DNA of 64,000 bases from Streptomyces ambofaciens ATCC 23877. Its GTDB lineage: Bacteria; Actinomycetota; Actinomycetes; Streptomycetales; Streptomycetaceae. Positions 42,183 through 51,018 of the stretch are shown here, one piece after another. Where the stretch lies: positions 5,691,001 through 5,755,000 of the forward strand of contig NZ_CP012382.1 in NCBI RefSeq assembly GCF_001267885.1, given 5' to 3'. Both the position numbers and the translations under genes were made by a program. The notes under the pieces are model-generated. The model made no database searches. It saw only the letters and a program-made list of their open reading frames with translations, and had not been told where the DNA came from. How positions within the stretch are numbered: position 1 is the stretch's first letter; each line of letters opens with the position of its first letter.

Positions 42183-43610
42183 ATGGCCCCGAGCGCCATG
42201 AGCCGCAGCAACGACTGGACGAAATCCCTCTCCGACGCCCAGCCGGTCCCGTACTGGCTGGACGACCCCGGCCGCCCCCGCCCCCGGCCCGCCCTCACCG
42301 GCCCCGAGAGCTGCGACCTGCTGGTCGTCGGCGGCGGCTACAGCGGACTGTGGACCGCGCTGATCGCCAAGGAGCGCGACCCGGGGCGGGACGTGGTGCT
42401 GCTGGAGGGCCGCGAGGTGGGCTGGGCCGCCTCGGGCCGCAACGGAGGGTTCTGCGCCGCCTCCCTCACCCACGGCCTGGCCAACGGCCTCACCCGCTGG
42501 CCGGACGAGATCCACCGGCTGGAGGAGCTGGGCGCCCGCAACCTCGACGCGATCGAGGCGGCGGTCGCCCGCCACTCCCTCGACTGCGACTTCGAACGCA
42601 CCGGCGAGATCGACGTCGCGACCGAGGAGTACCAGGCCCGGGAGCTCAGGGAGTGGTACGAGGAGATCCGCGACAAGGGCCTCGCCGACGGTGTCGAGTA
42701 CCTGGACGCCGAGGCCGTCAGGGCGCAGGTCGACTCACCCACGTTCCGGGCGGGACTGCACGACCGCCGGGGCGTGGCCATGCTCGACCCCGCCAAGCTC
42801 GTCTGGGGCCTCAAGCGGGCCTGCCTGGAACTCGGCGTCCGCGTCTACGAGAACACCCCGGCGCTCACCCTGAGGCCCCTGGGCGCCGGTATGGCCGTGC
42901 GCACCCCCTACGGCGGGGTCCGTGCCCGCGCGGTCGCGCTCGGCACCAACGTCTTCCCGAACCTGGTCAAGCGGGTGCGCTCGTACACCGTCCCGGTCTA
43001 CGACTACGCCCTGATGACCGAGCCGCTGACCGCCGCGCAACTGGCCTCGATCGGCTGGAAGAACCGGCAGGGCCTCGGCGACAGCGCCAACCAGTTCCAC
43101 TACTTCCGCCTCTCCGCCGACAACCGGATCCTGTGGGGCGGCTACGACGCGATCTACCCGTACGGCGGCCGGGTGCGCGCCGAGTACGACGACCGCCCGG
43201 AGACCTACGCCAAGCTGGCCGGGCACTTCTTCACGTGCTTCCCGCAGTTGGAGGGCGTCCGCTTCACGCACGCCTGGGGCGGCGCGATCGACACCTGCTC
43301 GCGCTTCTCGGCGTTCTTCGGCACCGCCCACCAGGGCAAGGTGGCCTACGCGGCCGGGTACACCGGCCTCGGCGTCGGGGCCACCCGGTTCGGCGCCGAG
43401 GTGATGCTCGACCTGCTCGCGGGGGAGCGCACCGAGCGCACCGAACTGGAGATGGTGCGCAGGAAGCCGCTGCCGTTCCCGCCCGAGCCCTTCGCCTGGA
43501 CCGGGATCGCGCTCACCAAGTGGTCGCTGGCCCGCGCCGACGCGCACGGCGGGCGGCGCAACCTCTGGCTGCGGACGATGGACCGGCTGGGGCTCGGCTT
43601 CGACAGCTAG
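42183..43610 (+). CDS. puuB: FAD-dependent oxidoreductase, gamma-glutamylputrescine oxidase-like
   Basis: 475-residue DAO-fold flavoenzyme. The dinucleotide motif GGGYSGLWTA (about residues 48-57) is followed by VGWAASGRNGGFC, typical of PuuB/OrdL proteins. PuuB oxidises gamma-glutamyl-putrescine to the aldehyde, which the dehydrogenase at 36393 could then take. It closes the polyamine operon. Streptomyces are known to gamma-glutamylate polyamines with GlnA-like enzymes, which are not in this window. Other amine or glycine oxidase substrates remain possible. Confidence 0.87.
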   Translation: MAPSAMSRSNDWTKSLSDAQPVPYWLDDPGRPRPRPALTGPESCDLLVVGGGYSGLWTALIAKERDPGRDVVLLEGREVGWAASGRNGGFCAASLTHGLANGLTRWPDEIHRLEELGARNLDAIEAAVARHSLDCDFERTGEIDVATEEYQARELREWYEEIRDKGLADGVEYLDAEAVRAQVDSPTFRAGLHDRRGVAMLDPAKLVWGLKRACLELGVRVYENTPALTLRPLGAGMAVRTPYGGVRARAVALGTNVFPNLVKRVRSYTVPVYDYALMTEPLTAAQLASIGWKNRQGLGDSANQFHYFRLSADNRILWGGYDAIYPYGGRVRAEYDDRPETYAKLAGHFFTCFPQLEGVRFTHAWGGAIDTCSRFSAFFGTAHQGKVAYAAGYTGLGVGATRFGAEVMLDLLAGERTERTELEMVRRKPLPFPPEPFAWTGIALTKWSLARADAHGGRRNLWLRTMDRLGLGFDS

Positions 43611-43684
43611 CCCGGCCGCGCCACCGCCCGTGTGACCCGGTTCACCTGAACGAGTCGCCGCGACCCGCGTAATGCCCGCCGGGG

Positions 43685-43735
43685 GACCTCCCTCTCCCTC
43701 GTGACGCACCCGCGTCCACGAGCGAGAGGGAGGTC
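43685..43735 (+). promoter_or_regulatory. Long hairpin burying a ribosome binding site
   Basis: A 19-bp stem with a single C-C mismatch (43685-43703 with 43717-43735), extended at the loop by ACGC/GCGT. The Shine-Dalgarno GGGAGGT (43728-43734) of the gene at 43741 lies wholly in the 3' arm. It is also 75 nt after the puuB stop, so it may double as a terminator. Confidence 0.8.
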
Positions 43736-43740
43736 TTCAC

Positions 43741-44199
43741 ATGCCTGGTGCGAAGACGGCGGTCGCGTGGCTGGCATCCGTCGCACCGGATCCGGAGTCC
43801 TGTCGGCGGGAATGGGAGCGCAACCCCCTGGGGGTCGCGCTGCTGCCCGCCGGCAAGGCCTGGGACGTGCTCATCCTGCCGAGCAGGCTCGGCTATCCGA
43901 CCCTCGACGTGCTCACCCGCGTCCTGGACCGGCCCGGCCCGGTGCTCGCCGACTTCGGCGACGCGCGCACGGGCTTCTTCGTGCCGGCCGGCACCGCGGC
44001 CCGCTGGGTGGGCACCGGCGTCCGGACGGCCGGGCTCGGCACCTGGATCGTGGTGCCGTACCCGGGGGGTCCGTCGTCCGGCGGAACCCGCTGGCTCGTC
44101 CCGCCCGACGGGGCGGGCACCCTCACCGATCCCGCGCTCCTCGAGCTGGCGATGCACGAGGCGGCGGCGGCTCTGGCGGGGGAGGAGGGCGGAGGGTGA
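43741..44199 (+). CDS. Small hypothetical protein, prim-pol N-terminal-like
   Basis: 152-residue soluble protein with no signal peptide. It loosely resembles the N-terminal domain of the bifunctional DNA primase/polymerase proteins common in Streptomyces (VALLPAGKAWDVLILPS; GTWIVVPYPG), but is too short for a catalytic enzyme and the metal-binding acidic residues are not evident. The ATG is 6 nt after a GGGAGGT site that is sequestered in a long hairpin. No operon partner: it stands between the polyamine operon and a chitinase. Function unknown. Confidence 0.75.
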   Translation: MPGAKTAVAWLASVAPDPESCRREWERNPLGVALLPAGKAWDVLILPSRLGYPTLDVLTRVLDRPGPVLADFGDARTGFFVPAGTAARWVGTGVRTAGLGTWIVVPYPGGPSSGGTRWLVPPDGAGTLTDPALLELAMHEAAAALAGEEGGG

Positions 44200-44212
44200 G
44201 CGACGGCGGGGG

Positions 44213-44241
44213 TTGACAAGCGAATTGGTCTGGACCAAGTT
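44213..44241 (+). promoter_or_regulatory. Chitinase promoter with DasR-type operator
   Basis: A -35-like TTGACA (44213-44218) precedes ATTGGTCTGGACCAAG (44224-44239), which matches the DasR responsive element (TGGTCTAGACCA core) with one substitution. The operator sits between -35 and -10, so DasR binding should block transcription until GlcN-6-P accumulates. Confidence 0.8.
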
Positions 44242-44286
44242 GGGCGCGCTCCACCCTCCCCATCTCCCCCATGTCCGGAGGCACTT

Positions 44287-46098
44287 GTGGAACGCTCCAG
44301 ACCTCGCGCCCGTCGCACCCTCGTCACGCTGCTCACCGCCGCGGCACTCGCCGCGTCCGGCACGACCGCGCTCTCGTCGGCCGCCCGTGCGGCCGACGCG
44401 GACCTCGCGAGGAACGGCGGCTTCGAGACCGGTCTGGACGGCTGGACCTGCACGGCGGGCGCGACCGTGAGCTCACCCGTGCGCAGCGGCGCCGCCGCCC
44501 TGAGGGCCACCCCGGCCGGCGCCGACAACGCCCGCTGCGCGCAGACGGTGACCGTGAAGCCGGACTCCTCGTACACGCTGACCGGCCACGTCCGCGGCGC
44601 CTACGTGTACCTCGGCGCGAGCGGCACCGGCACCACCGACGTCTCCGCCTGGGCCCAGTCGGCCCCCGACTGGCAGCGGCTGACGACCACCTTCCGCACC
44701 GGTCCGTCCACCACGCGGGTCACGATCTACACCCACGGCTGGTACGGCACCGGCGCCTACCACGCCGACGACATCTCGCTGACCGGCCCGGCCGGCGAGA
44801 CGGGCGGGCCCCCGGCGGCCCCCGGCGGTCTGACGGCCGGCTCCGTCACCTCCTCCGGCGTCGACCTGTCCTGGTCACCCGTCCCGGGCGCCATGGGCTA
44901 CGCCGTCTACCGCGACGGCACCAGGGTCCGCACCGTCACCGGCACCTCCACCACCCTCACCGGCCTGACCCCCTCGACCGCCTACGCCTTCCAGGTCGCC
45001 GCGGTCAACGACGCGGGCGAGTCCGCGCGGTCGGCCACGGTCACGGCGACCACCACGGCGGGCCCGGGCGGCGGCGGTTCCGGCCTCCCGGCCCACGCCC
45101 TGGTCGGCTACCTGCACGCGAGTTTCGCCAACGGCTCCGGCTACACGCGCATGGCCGACGTGCCCGACAGCTGGGACGTCATCGACCTGGCCTTCGGCGA
45201 GCCGACCTCGGTGACCTCCGGCGACATCCGCTTCGAGCGCTGCCCGGTCACGGAGTGCCCGAACGTGGAGAGCGACGCCGAGTTCAAGGCCGCGATCAAG
45301 GCCAAGCAGGCGGCCGGCAAGAAGGTCCTGATCTCCATCGGCGGCCAGAACGGGCAGGTGCGGCTCACCACCGCCGCGGCCCGCGACACCTTCGTCTCCT
45401 CCGTCTCGAAGATCATCGACGAGTACGGCCTCGACGGCCTCGACATCGACTTCGAGGGCCACTCCCTGTCCCTGAACGCCGACGACACCGACTTCCGGAA
45501 CCCGAAGACGCCGGTGATCGTCCACCTGATCTCCGCGCTGAAGACCCTCAAGGCCAGGTACGGCGAGGACTTCGTCCTGACGATGGCCCCGGAGACCTTC
45601 TTCGTCCAGCTCGGCCACCAGTACTACGGCACGGGCAAGTGGGGCGGCCAGGACCCGCGCGCCGGTGCCTACCTGCCGGTCATCCACGCCCTGCGCGACG
45701 ACCTGACCCTGCTGCACGTCCAGGACTACAACTCGGGCCCGATCATGGGCCTCGACAACCAGTACCACTCCATGGGCGGCGCCGACTTCCACATCGCCAT
45801 GACGGACATGCTGCTCACCGGCTTCCCGGTCGCGGGCGACGCCGGCAAGGTCTTCCCGCCGCTGCGCGCGGACCAGGTCGCGATCGGCATGCCGGCCTCG
45901 ACCAGCGCCGGCAACGGCCACGTCTCGCCGGCCGAGGTCACCAAGGCCCTGAACTGCCTGACCCGGAAGACCGACTGCGGCTCGTACGCGACCCACGGCA
46001 CCTGGCCGGCCCTGCGCGGCCTGATGACGTGGTCGATCAACTGGGACCGCTACGCGAACTGGGAGTTCCAGAAGAACTTCGACGCGTACTTCGGGTGA
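44287..46098 (+). CDS. Secreted family 18 chitinase with CBM and FnIII domains
   Basis: 603-residue secreted chitinase. Signal peptide about 1-36 (cleavage near ARA-AD), a carbohydrate-binding module (about 38-165, NGGFETGLDGW), a fibronectin III domain (about 178-262), a Gly-rich linker and a GH18 barrel. The catalytic motif DGLDIDFE has its proton donor at Glu390. It hydrolyses chitin outside the cell to chito-oligosaccharides. GTG start with an aggcac leader. Expected control by DasR through the upstream operator. Its last 62 nt overlap the convergent PAP2 gene. Confidence 0.94.
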   Translation: MERSRPRARRTLVTLLTAAALAASGTTALSSAARAADADLARNGGFETGLDGWTCTAGATVSSPVRSGAAALRATPAGADNARCAQTVTVKPDSSYTLTGHVRGAYVYLGASGTGTTDVSAWAQSAPDWQRLTTTFRTGPSTTRVTIYTHGWYGTGAYHADDISLTGPAGETGGPPAAPGGLTAGSVTSSGVDLSWSPVPGAMGYAVYRDGTRVRTVTGTSTTLTGLTPSTAYAFQVAAVNDAGESARSATVTATTTAGPGGGGSGLPAHALVGYLHASFANGSGYTRMADVPDSWDVIDLAFGEPTSVTSGDIRFERCPVTECPNVESDAEFKAAIKAKQAAGKKVLISIGGQNGQVRLTTAAARDTFVSSVSKIIDEYGLDGLDIDFEGHSLSLNADDTDFRNPKTPVIVHLISALKTLKARYGEDFVLTMAPETFFVQLGHQYYGTGKWGGQDPRAGAYLPVIHALRDDLTLLHVQDYNSGPIMGLDNQYHSMGGADFHIAMTDMLLTGFPVAGDAGKVFPPLRADQVAIGMPASTSAGNGHVSPAEVTKALNCLTRKTDCGSYATHGTWPALRGLMTWSINWDRYANWEFQKNFDAYFG

Positions 46099-46726
46099 CC
46101 GGGCGCCGGGCCCGGTCCGCCGCCCGGCACACCCCGGCCAGCAGCACCGCCCCCAGGCACCAGCTGGCCAGCACGTCCAGCGGCCAGTGGTAGCCCCGGC
46201 GCACCAGCCCGTAGGAGGCACCGAGCACGAGGAGCATGCAGCAGGCGACGAGCACGCGGCGGACGGCCGGCGAACGCAGCAGCCCGAGGAGGAGCAGCGT
46301 CGCCGCGCCGTACGCGACGACCGCGGTGGCGGTGTGTCCCGAGGGGTAGTAGCCGACGGCCACAGGCACGGCCGGGGTCCCGGGGCGGTCGGTCCACTCC
46401 TTCAGCGGGGCCACCAGCGCCGGCACCAGGACCATCGCCAGGGCCCCGGCGAGGGGCGGCAGCCACCAGCGGTCCCGGCCCCCGGCCCGCCCCCGCCACG
46501 CGACGTACGCGAGGGCGAGGGCGAGGACGGGAAGGGCCACCTGCACGTTGCCCAGGTCGGCCAGCAGCTCGGAGAGCCGGTCGGGGTGGATCAGCGCCCT
46601 GCTCAGCCGCTCGTCCACCCCGACCAGCGGGCCGTCGGCGAGGACCTGCCAGGTGATCAGCGCGAACAGGAGGACGGACAGCCCGACGAGGGCGGTGAGC
46701 GGGCGGCGACGGGAGGAGACCGGCAT
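46037..46726 (-). CDS. PAP2 family phosphatase, integral membrane
   Basis: 229-residue membrane protein with about six helices and the acid-phosphatase motif: K-x6-RP (PLKEWTDRPGTP), PSGH (YPSGHTATA), and SYGLVRRGYHWPLDV. Likely dephosphorylates a lipid or isoprenoid phosphate at the outer face of the membrane. ATG at 46726. Its last ~20 residues (Ser/Arg-rich, TRSTRRSSSG) are encoded antisense to the chitinase 3' end, so the C-terminus is probably not conserved. Confidence 0.88.
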   Translation of the reverse strand: MPVSSRRRPLTALVGLSVLLFALITWQVLADGPLVGVDERLSRALIHPDRLSELLADLGNVQVALPVLALALAYVAWRGRAGGRDRWWLPPLAGALAMVLVPALVAPLKEWTDRPGTPAVPVAVGYYPSGHTATAVVAYGAATLLLLGLLRSPAVRRVLVACCMLLVLGASYGLVRRGYHWPLDVLASWCLGAVLLAGVCRAADRARRPVTRSTRRSSSGTPSSRSGPS

Positions 46727-46871
46727 GAGGCCCAGCTTCGCAGGCCCCCGGGAGGCGGAGGCGATCGCCCGTGGAAACCCGCCCGGCGCGGACGCTCCGG
46801 GTCCGGGAGGCGCGCGATCCGATGGCCCGCATCACCGTGGAGCGGCCCGACGACCGGGGCGGCCGTGGGAA

Positions 46872-46917
46872 CACCGAAGGGCCGGCGCAAGGGGGGGAGT
46901 GTGCCGGCCCTTCGGTG
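46872..46917. ncRNA. Orphan 18-bp hairpin with G7 loop (candidate RNA or terminator)
   Basis: The 578-bp gap 46727-47304 has no credible gene. It holds an 18-bp stem with one wobble (46872-46889 with 46900-46917) and loop AGGGGGGGAG. It is about 390 nt beyond the gabT stop and 145 nt upstream of the PAP2 gene. On the minus strand the loop is C-rich and could pair with Shine-Dalgarno sites. Confidence 0.45.
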
Positions 46918-47079
46918 AACCGCCGTCCCGGGTGCCGGGGCGGCCGTCCTGACCGGAACGCCGCGCGCCCCGGGGGGTTTGGGGCGGGCGACCGTCCGAT
47001 CGTGAGGAGACCCGGAACCCGTGGGCTCCGGTGGTGTGCGCGAGGCACGACCAGGTCGAAGCTGGGGAGGCCTCGTCCT

Positions 47080-47120
47080 GAGATCCCGCCCACAGTCCCC
47101 TGTGGGCGGGGTGTATCTCT
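47080..47120. terminator. Second hairpin in the gabT-PAP2 gap
   Basis: A perfect 11-bp stem (47085-47095 with 47100-47110, CCCGCCCACAG) with TCCC loop, flanked by GAGAT and ATCTC that could extend it past a 4-nt bulge. It lies about 195 nt after the gabT stop on the minus strand and is a candidate gabT terminator. Confidence 0.5.
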
Positions 47121-47304
47121 CATCTGCGTAGAACCTACGACAGGGGGTGGGCTCAGGACAGGGTCATCGGCGTCCTGCCATCCACCCCGCACACCTTCTT
47201 CACACGCTCTGCGGCTCGCCCCGTCAGGCGTGCGAAACGCAGCTCAGATGCGCGTTCGGGCGCTCGCTCACCTGGCCGCTCGCCCCGTCCCCTCGCGGGC
47301 TCGC

Positions 47305-48639
47305 TCAGACGCGGGCGAAGCCCTGCTCGATGATGTCGAGGCCCTCGTTCAGCAGGTCCTCGCCGATGACCAGCGGGGGCAGGAAGCGCAGCACGTTGCC
47401 GTAGGTGCCACAGGTCAGGACCAGCAGGCCCTCGGCGTGACAGGCCTTGGCGAGCGCGGCGGTCGCCTCCGGGTTCGGCTCCTTGGTGGCGCGGTCCTTG
47501 ACCAGCTCGACGGCGATCATCGCGCCGCGGCCCCGTACGTCGCCGATGATGTCGAACTTCTCGGCCATGGCGGTGAGGCGGGACTTCATGAGCGCCTCGA
47601 TGTTCTTCGCCCTGGCGTTGAGGTCCAGCTCCTTCATCGTCTCGATGGCGCCGAGCGCACCCGCGCAGGCCACCGGGTTGCCGCCGTAGGTGCCGCCGAG
47701 GCCGCCGGAGTGCGCGGCGTCCATGATCTCGGCGCGGCCGGTGACCGCCGCGAGCGGCAGACCGCCGGCGATGCCCTTGGCCGTCGTGATCAGGTCCGGG
47801 ACGATGCCCTCGTCCTCGCAGGCGAACCACTGGCCGGTGCGGCAGAAGCCGGACTGGATCTCGTCGGCGACGAAGACGATGCCGTTGTCCCGGGCGAACT
47901 CGCTGATGGCGGGCAGGAAGCCCTTGGCCGGCTCGATGAAGCCGCCCTCGCCGAGCACCGGCTCGATGATGATCGCGGCCACGTTCTCCGCACCGACCTG
48001 CTTGCTGATCTGGTCGATGGCCTGGGCGGCGGCCTCCGGACCGGCGTTCTCCGGGCCGGTCGGCCAGCGGTAGCCGTAGGCGACCGGCACGCGGTACACC
48101 TCGGGCGCGAAGGGACCGAAGCCGTGCTTGTACGGCATGTTCTTCGCGGTCAGCGCCATGGTCAGGTTGGTGCGGCCGTGGTAGCCGTGGTCGAAGACGA
48201 CGACCGCCTGGCGCTTGGTGTGGGCGCGGGCGATCTTCACCGCGTTCTCGACGGCCTCGGCGCCGCTGTTGAACAGGGCCGACTTCTTGGCGTGGTCGCC
48301 CGGGGTCAGTTCCGCGAGCGCCTCGGCGACGGCGACGTAGCCCTCGTACGGCGTCACCATGAAGCAGGTGTGGGTGAAGTCGGCGAGCTGTGCGGAGGCC
48401 TTGCGCACCACGGCCTCGGCGGAGGCGCCGACGGAGGTCACGGCGATGCCGGAACCGAAGTCGATCAGGCGGTTGCCGTCGACGTCCTCGATGATGCCGC
48501 CGCCCGCGCGCGCGGTGAAGACGGGCAGGACGGAGCCCACACCCTGCGCGACCACGGCCGTGCGGCGGGCCTGCAGCTCCTGCGACTTCGGGCCGGGGAT
48601 GGCGGTGACGACGCGGCGCTCCTGCGGAAGTGCGGTCAT
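47305..48639 (-). CDS. gabT: 4-aminobutyrate aminotransferase
   Basis: 444-residue class III PLP aminotransferase transferring the GABA amino group to 2-oxoglutarate, giving succinate semialdehyde. PLP lysine in ITTAKGIAGGLP, preceded by VADEIQSGFCRTG; GSGIAVTSVGA and GGTYGGNPVAC are typical GabT motifs. ATG with an aggagcccc site. Divergent from the ATPase-pucR pair. It acts downstream of the two aminobutyraldehyde dehydrogenases encoded at 29790 and 36393. Confidence 0.94.
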   Translation of the reverse strand: MTALPQERRVVTAIPGPKSQELQARRTAVVAQGVGSVLPVFTARAGGGIIEDVDGNRLIDFGSGIAVTSVGASAEAVVRKASAQLADFTHTCFMVTPYEGYVAVAEALAELTPGDHAKKSALFNSGAEAVENAVKIARAHTKRQAVVVFDHGYHGRTNLTMALTAKNMPYKHGFGPFAPEVYRVPVAYGYRWPTGPENAGPEAAAQAIDQISKQVGAENVAAIIIEPVLGEGGFIEPAKGFLPAISEFARDNGIVFVADEIQSGFCRTGQWFACEDEGIVPDLITTAKGIAGGLPLAAVTGRAEIMDAAHSGGLGGTYGGNPVACAGALGAIETMKELDLNARAKNIEALMKSRLTAMAEKFDIIGDVRGRGAMIAVELVKDRATKEPNPEATAALAKACHAEGLLVLTCGTYGNVLRFLPPLVIGEDLLNEGLDIIEQGFARV

Positions 48640-48894
48640 GGGGGCTCCTGGGTCTTGCGGAGGTGACGGACGCTTGCCTTCTTTTCTCGCAGGCTAGGAC
48701 CGGGACGGGGGAGCGGGCATGCTCCATGTGGGCGTGTCCCGGCGTGTCGGTTGTCCGTGGTGGACAGGTGGTCCGCGCGGCGGCATCCGGACAGTCGACG
48801 CGAGCGCGGGCGCGTAAGCGGTGAACTCCCCCTGGGAGGGCGTTAGATTGGCTCGCTGATGGTGGACGGAGCGGCTGGTCAGGGGGCAAGGGCG

Positions 48895-51018
48895 ATGGAC
48901 AGCGACGGGATGCGGGACGCACGGGGTACGCATGCGAATCCTGTGCCGCGCCCGGCGGGGCCACCCGAGGTGCCGTCGGTGCCGCCGCGCCCCCCGGCGC
49001 CGCCCGGGGCGCCGCCCCTGCCGGACGGCTCCGCGTTCGTGACGTGGCTGCGGACCCCCCGTCCCGAGGCGCTGCCCGGCGTGTGGCGCTTCGGGCACCG
49101 GCCGCGGTCGGCGCAGGAGCCGGAGCAGATGCCCAGCAGGCAGCTGCTCACCGGGGCGCTGATCGCGTTCCTCGTCGGGTGGCTCATCTGGTCGCTGCTG
49201 GCCAACGGCTACCTGGGCGGCTGGTGGATCCTCCCCCTGGAACTGCTCACCCCGGACTCGTGGCGCACCAGCGACAGCCAGATCGTCAACCTCGTCGTCT
49301 GGGACGGCTACACCCTGCTCGTCGTGCTCGCGATCATGGTCGGGGTCGGGCGGCTGGGCCGCTGGGACGAGGTCTGGCGCCGTTTCGTGAAGCCGCGGCT
49401 GCGGCGCCCCGAGCCGCGCGAGCCGCAGCCGGTGACCGAGGAGGACCCCGTCGGCTGGCCCGCGCTGCGCGCGGCCGGTGCCCACGACGCCGCCGAGCGG
49501 CTCGCCGGCGAGGCCCGCCAGGGTCTCATGCGGGACGTCGACCACGCCCGCATCACCCGCGCGTGGCAGGGCGTCCTGGGCGGCCGGCACAGCCTCGCCT
49601 CCTTCACCGGCGCGGTGCTCAGCCACGGGGCCGGCGCCTGCCCGCACCCCTCCGGCGCCCGCGACCTGCCCGTCCGGCAGGCCCGGCACGACCTGGTCAC
49701 CGGGCAGGTGCGGCTCGGTACGACCGCCGACGACGCCCGCAACCCCTACGCCTACCGGGGCACCGGCCTGGCCCTCGACCCCGACCTGCTCGGCACCTCC
49801 CTGCTCGCCGTGGGACCGGCGGGCTCCGGCAAGACCGGCAGCGTCGTGCGACCGCTCACCGAGTCGCTGTGCCTGCACGCGCTGGCCGGACGGGCCGCGG
49901 TCGTCGTGGTCGGCGCCGCGGGCGCGCACCTCGGCCCGGCCGACGCCTACGACGTCGTCGTGCGCGTCGGTCACCCGGACTCGGTGTACGACCTCGACCT
50001 GTACGGCGGCACCACCGACCCCGACGAGGCCGCGGCCGTGCTCGCGGAAGCCCTGGTAGGAGACCTCACCGACGCGCACGCGGGCGGCGACACCCGTCGC
50101 TCCACCACCGTCCTCGCCCAGCTCCTCGGCCCCTTCCACGCGGTGCACGGACGCTTCCCCGGCGTACCGGAGCTGCGGCAGCTGCTCGACGGGACGCCCG
50201 GTCCGCTGGCCGCACTGCGCGAGGGGCTGCGGGCGGCCGGGCACGAGTCCCTGCTGCGCGAGCTGGACGCGCGCGAGCGGCAGATGGCGCACCCCGGGGA
50301 CGTGGGCGGCGTGCTGGCCGACCGGGTGGCCCTGCTGGACCGGCCCGCCTTCGCCCCCTTCTTCGACACCTCGGGGCAGACCCGGCCGTTCTCGCTCAGG
50401 GCGCTCGACCACCCCGTACGGGTCCGCATCGACCTGCCCGAGCGCGGACACGCCGACGCCTCCCGCATGCTGGCGCGTCTGGTCCTCGCCCAGTTCACGG
50501 CGAGCGTCTCGGTGCGCGAGGACCGGTCGCTCTTCGCCTGCCTGGTGCTGGACGACGCGAGCGGCGTGATCACTCCGGAGGCGGTACGGGCCGTCCAGCG
50601 GCTGCGCTCGGCGGGCGCCGGTGTCGTCCTGACCCTGCGCACGCTGGACGACGTGCCGCGCCCGCTGCGCGGGCCGCTGCTCGGGTCCGTCGGGTGCCGG
50701 ATGGCACTGGCCGGGCTCACCCCCTGGGACGGTCAGGACTTCGCCGCGGTGTGGGGCAAGGAGTGGACCGACGCCACGGACGTCACCGACCGGCAGATCA
50801 TCGCCGAGACCCCGGCGGGCAAGGCCGTGCACATGCTGCGCCGGGTGATCACCGGCAAGGCGCCCACCGCGCGGGCGGTGACCGTGCGGCAGGTCGAACG
50901 GGAGCGCTGGTCCGCCTCCGAGCTGGCGCACGCGGTGCCCGCGGGGCACGCGGTGCTGTCGCTGACCTCGGTCAAGGGGGAGCACGCGCCGCCGCTCCTG
51001 GTGGACCTGCGCGGGTGA
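48895..51018 (+). CDS. Membrane-anchored VirD4/TraG-like P-loop ATPase
   Basis: 707-residue protein. A Pro-rich cytosolic N-terminus, two membrane helices (about 84-104 and 131-150), then a large ATPase domain with Walker A GPAGSGKT at 307-314 and a Walker B-like LFACLVLDDASG. The layout (two N-terminal helices, then P-loop) is that of type IV coupling proteins, but no relaxase, VirB4 or other conjugation gene is in the window. ATG at 48895 preferred for its agggggcaaggg site over an ATG at 48859. Lies between gabT and pucR. Function unknown. Confidence 0.75.
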   Translation: MDSDGMRDARGTHANPVPRPAGPPEVPSVPPRPPAPPGAPPLPDGSAFVTWLRTPRPEALPGVWRFGHRPRSAQEPEQMPSRQLLTGALIAFLVGWLIWSLLANGYLGGWWILPLELLTPDSWRTSDSQIVNLVVWDGYTLLVVLAIMVGVGRLGRWDEVWRRFVKPRLRRPEPREPQPVTEEDPVGWPALRAAGAHDAAERLAGEARQGLMRDVDHARITRAWQGVLGGRHSLASFTGAVLSHGAGACPHPSGARDLPVRQARHDLVTGQVRLGTTADDARNPYAYRGTGLALDPDLLGTSLLAVGPAGSGKTGSVVRPLTESLCLHALAGRAAVVVVGAAGAHLGPADAYDVVVRVGHPDSVYDLDLYGGTTDPDEAAAVLAEALVGDLTDAHAGGDTRRSTTVLAQLLGPFHAVHGRFPGVPELRQLLDGTPGPLAALREGLRAAGHESLLRELDARERQMAHPGDVGGVLADRVALLDRPAFAPFFDTSGQTRPFSLRALDHPVRVRIDLPERGHADASRMLARLVLAQFTASVSVREDRSLFACLVLDDASGVITPEAVRAVQRLRSAGAGVVLTLRTLDDVPRPLRGPLLGSVGCRMALAGLTPWDGQDFAAVWGKEWTDATDVTDRQIIAETPAGKAVHMLRRVITGKAPTARAVTVRQVERERWSASELAHAVPAGHAVLSLTSVKGEHAPPLLVDLRG

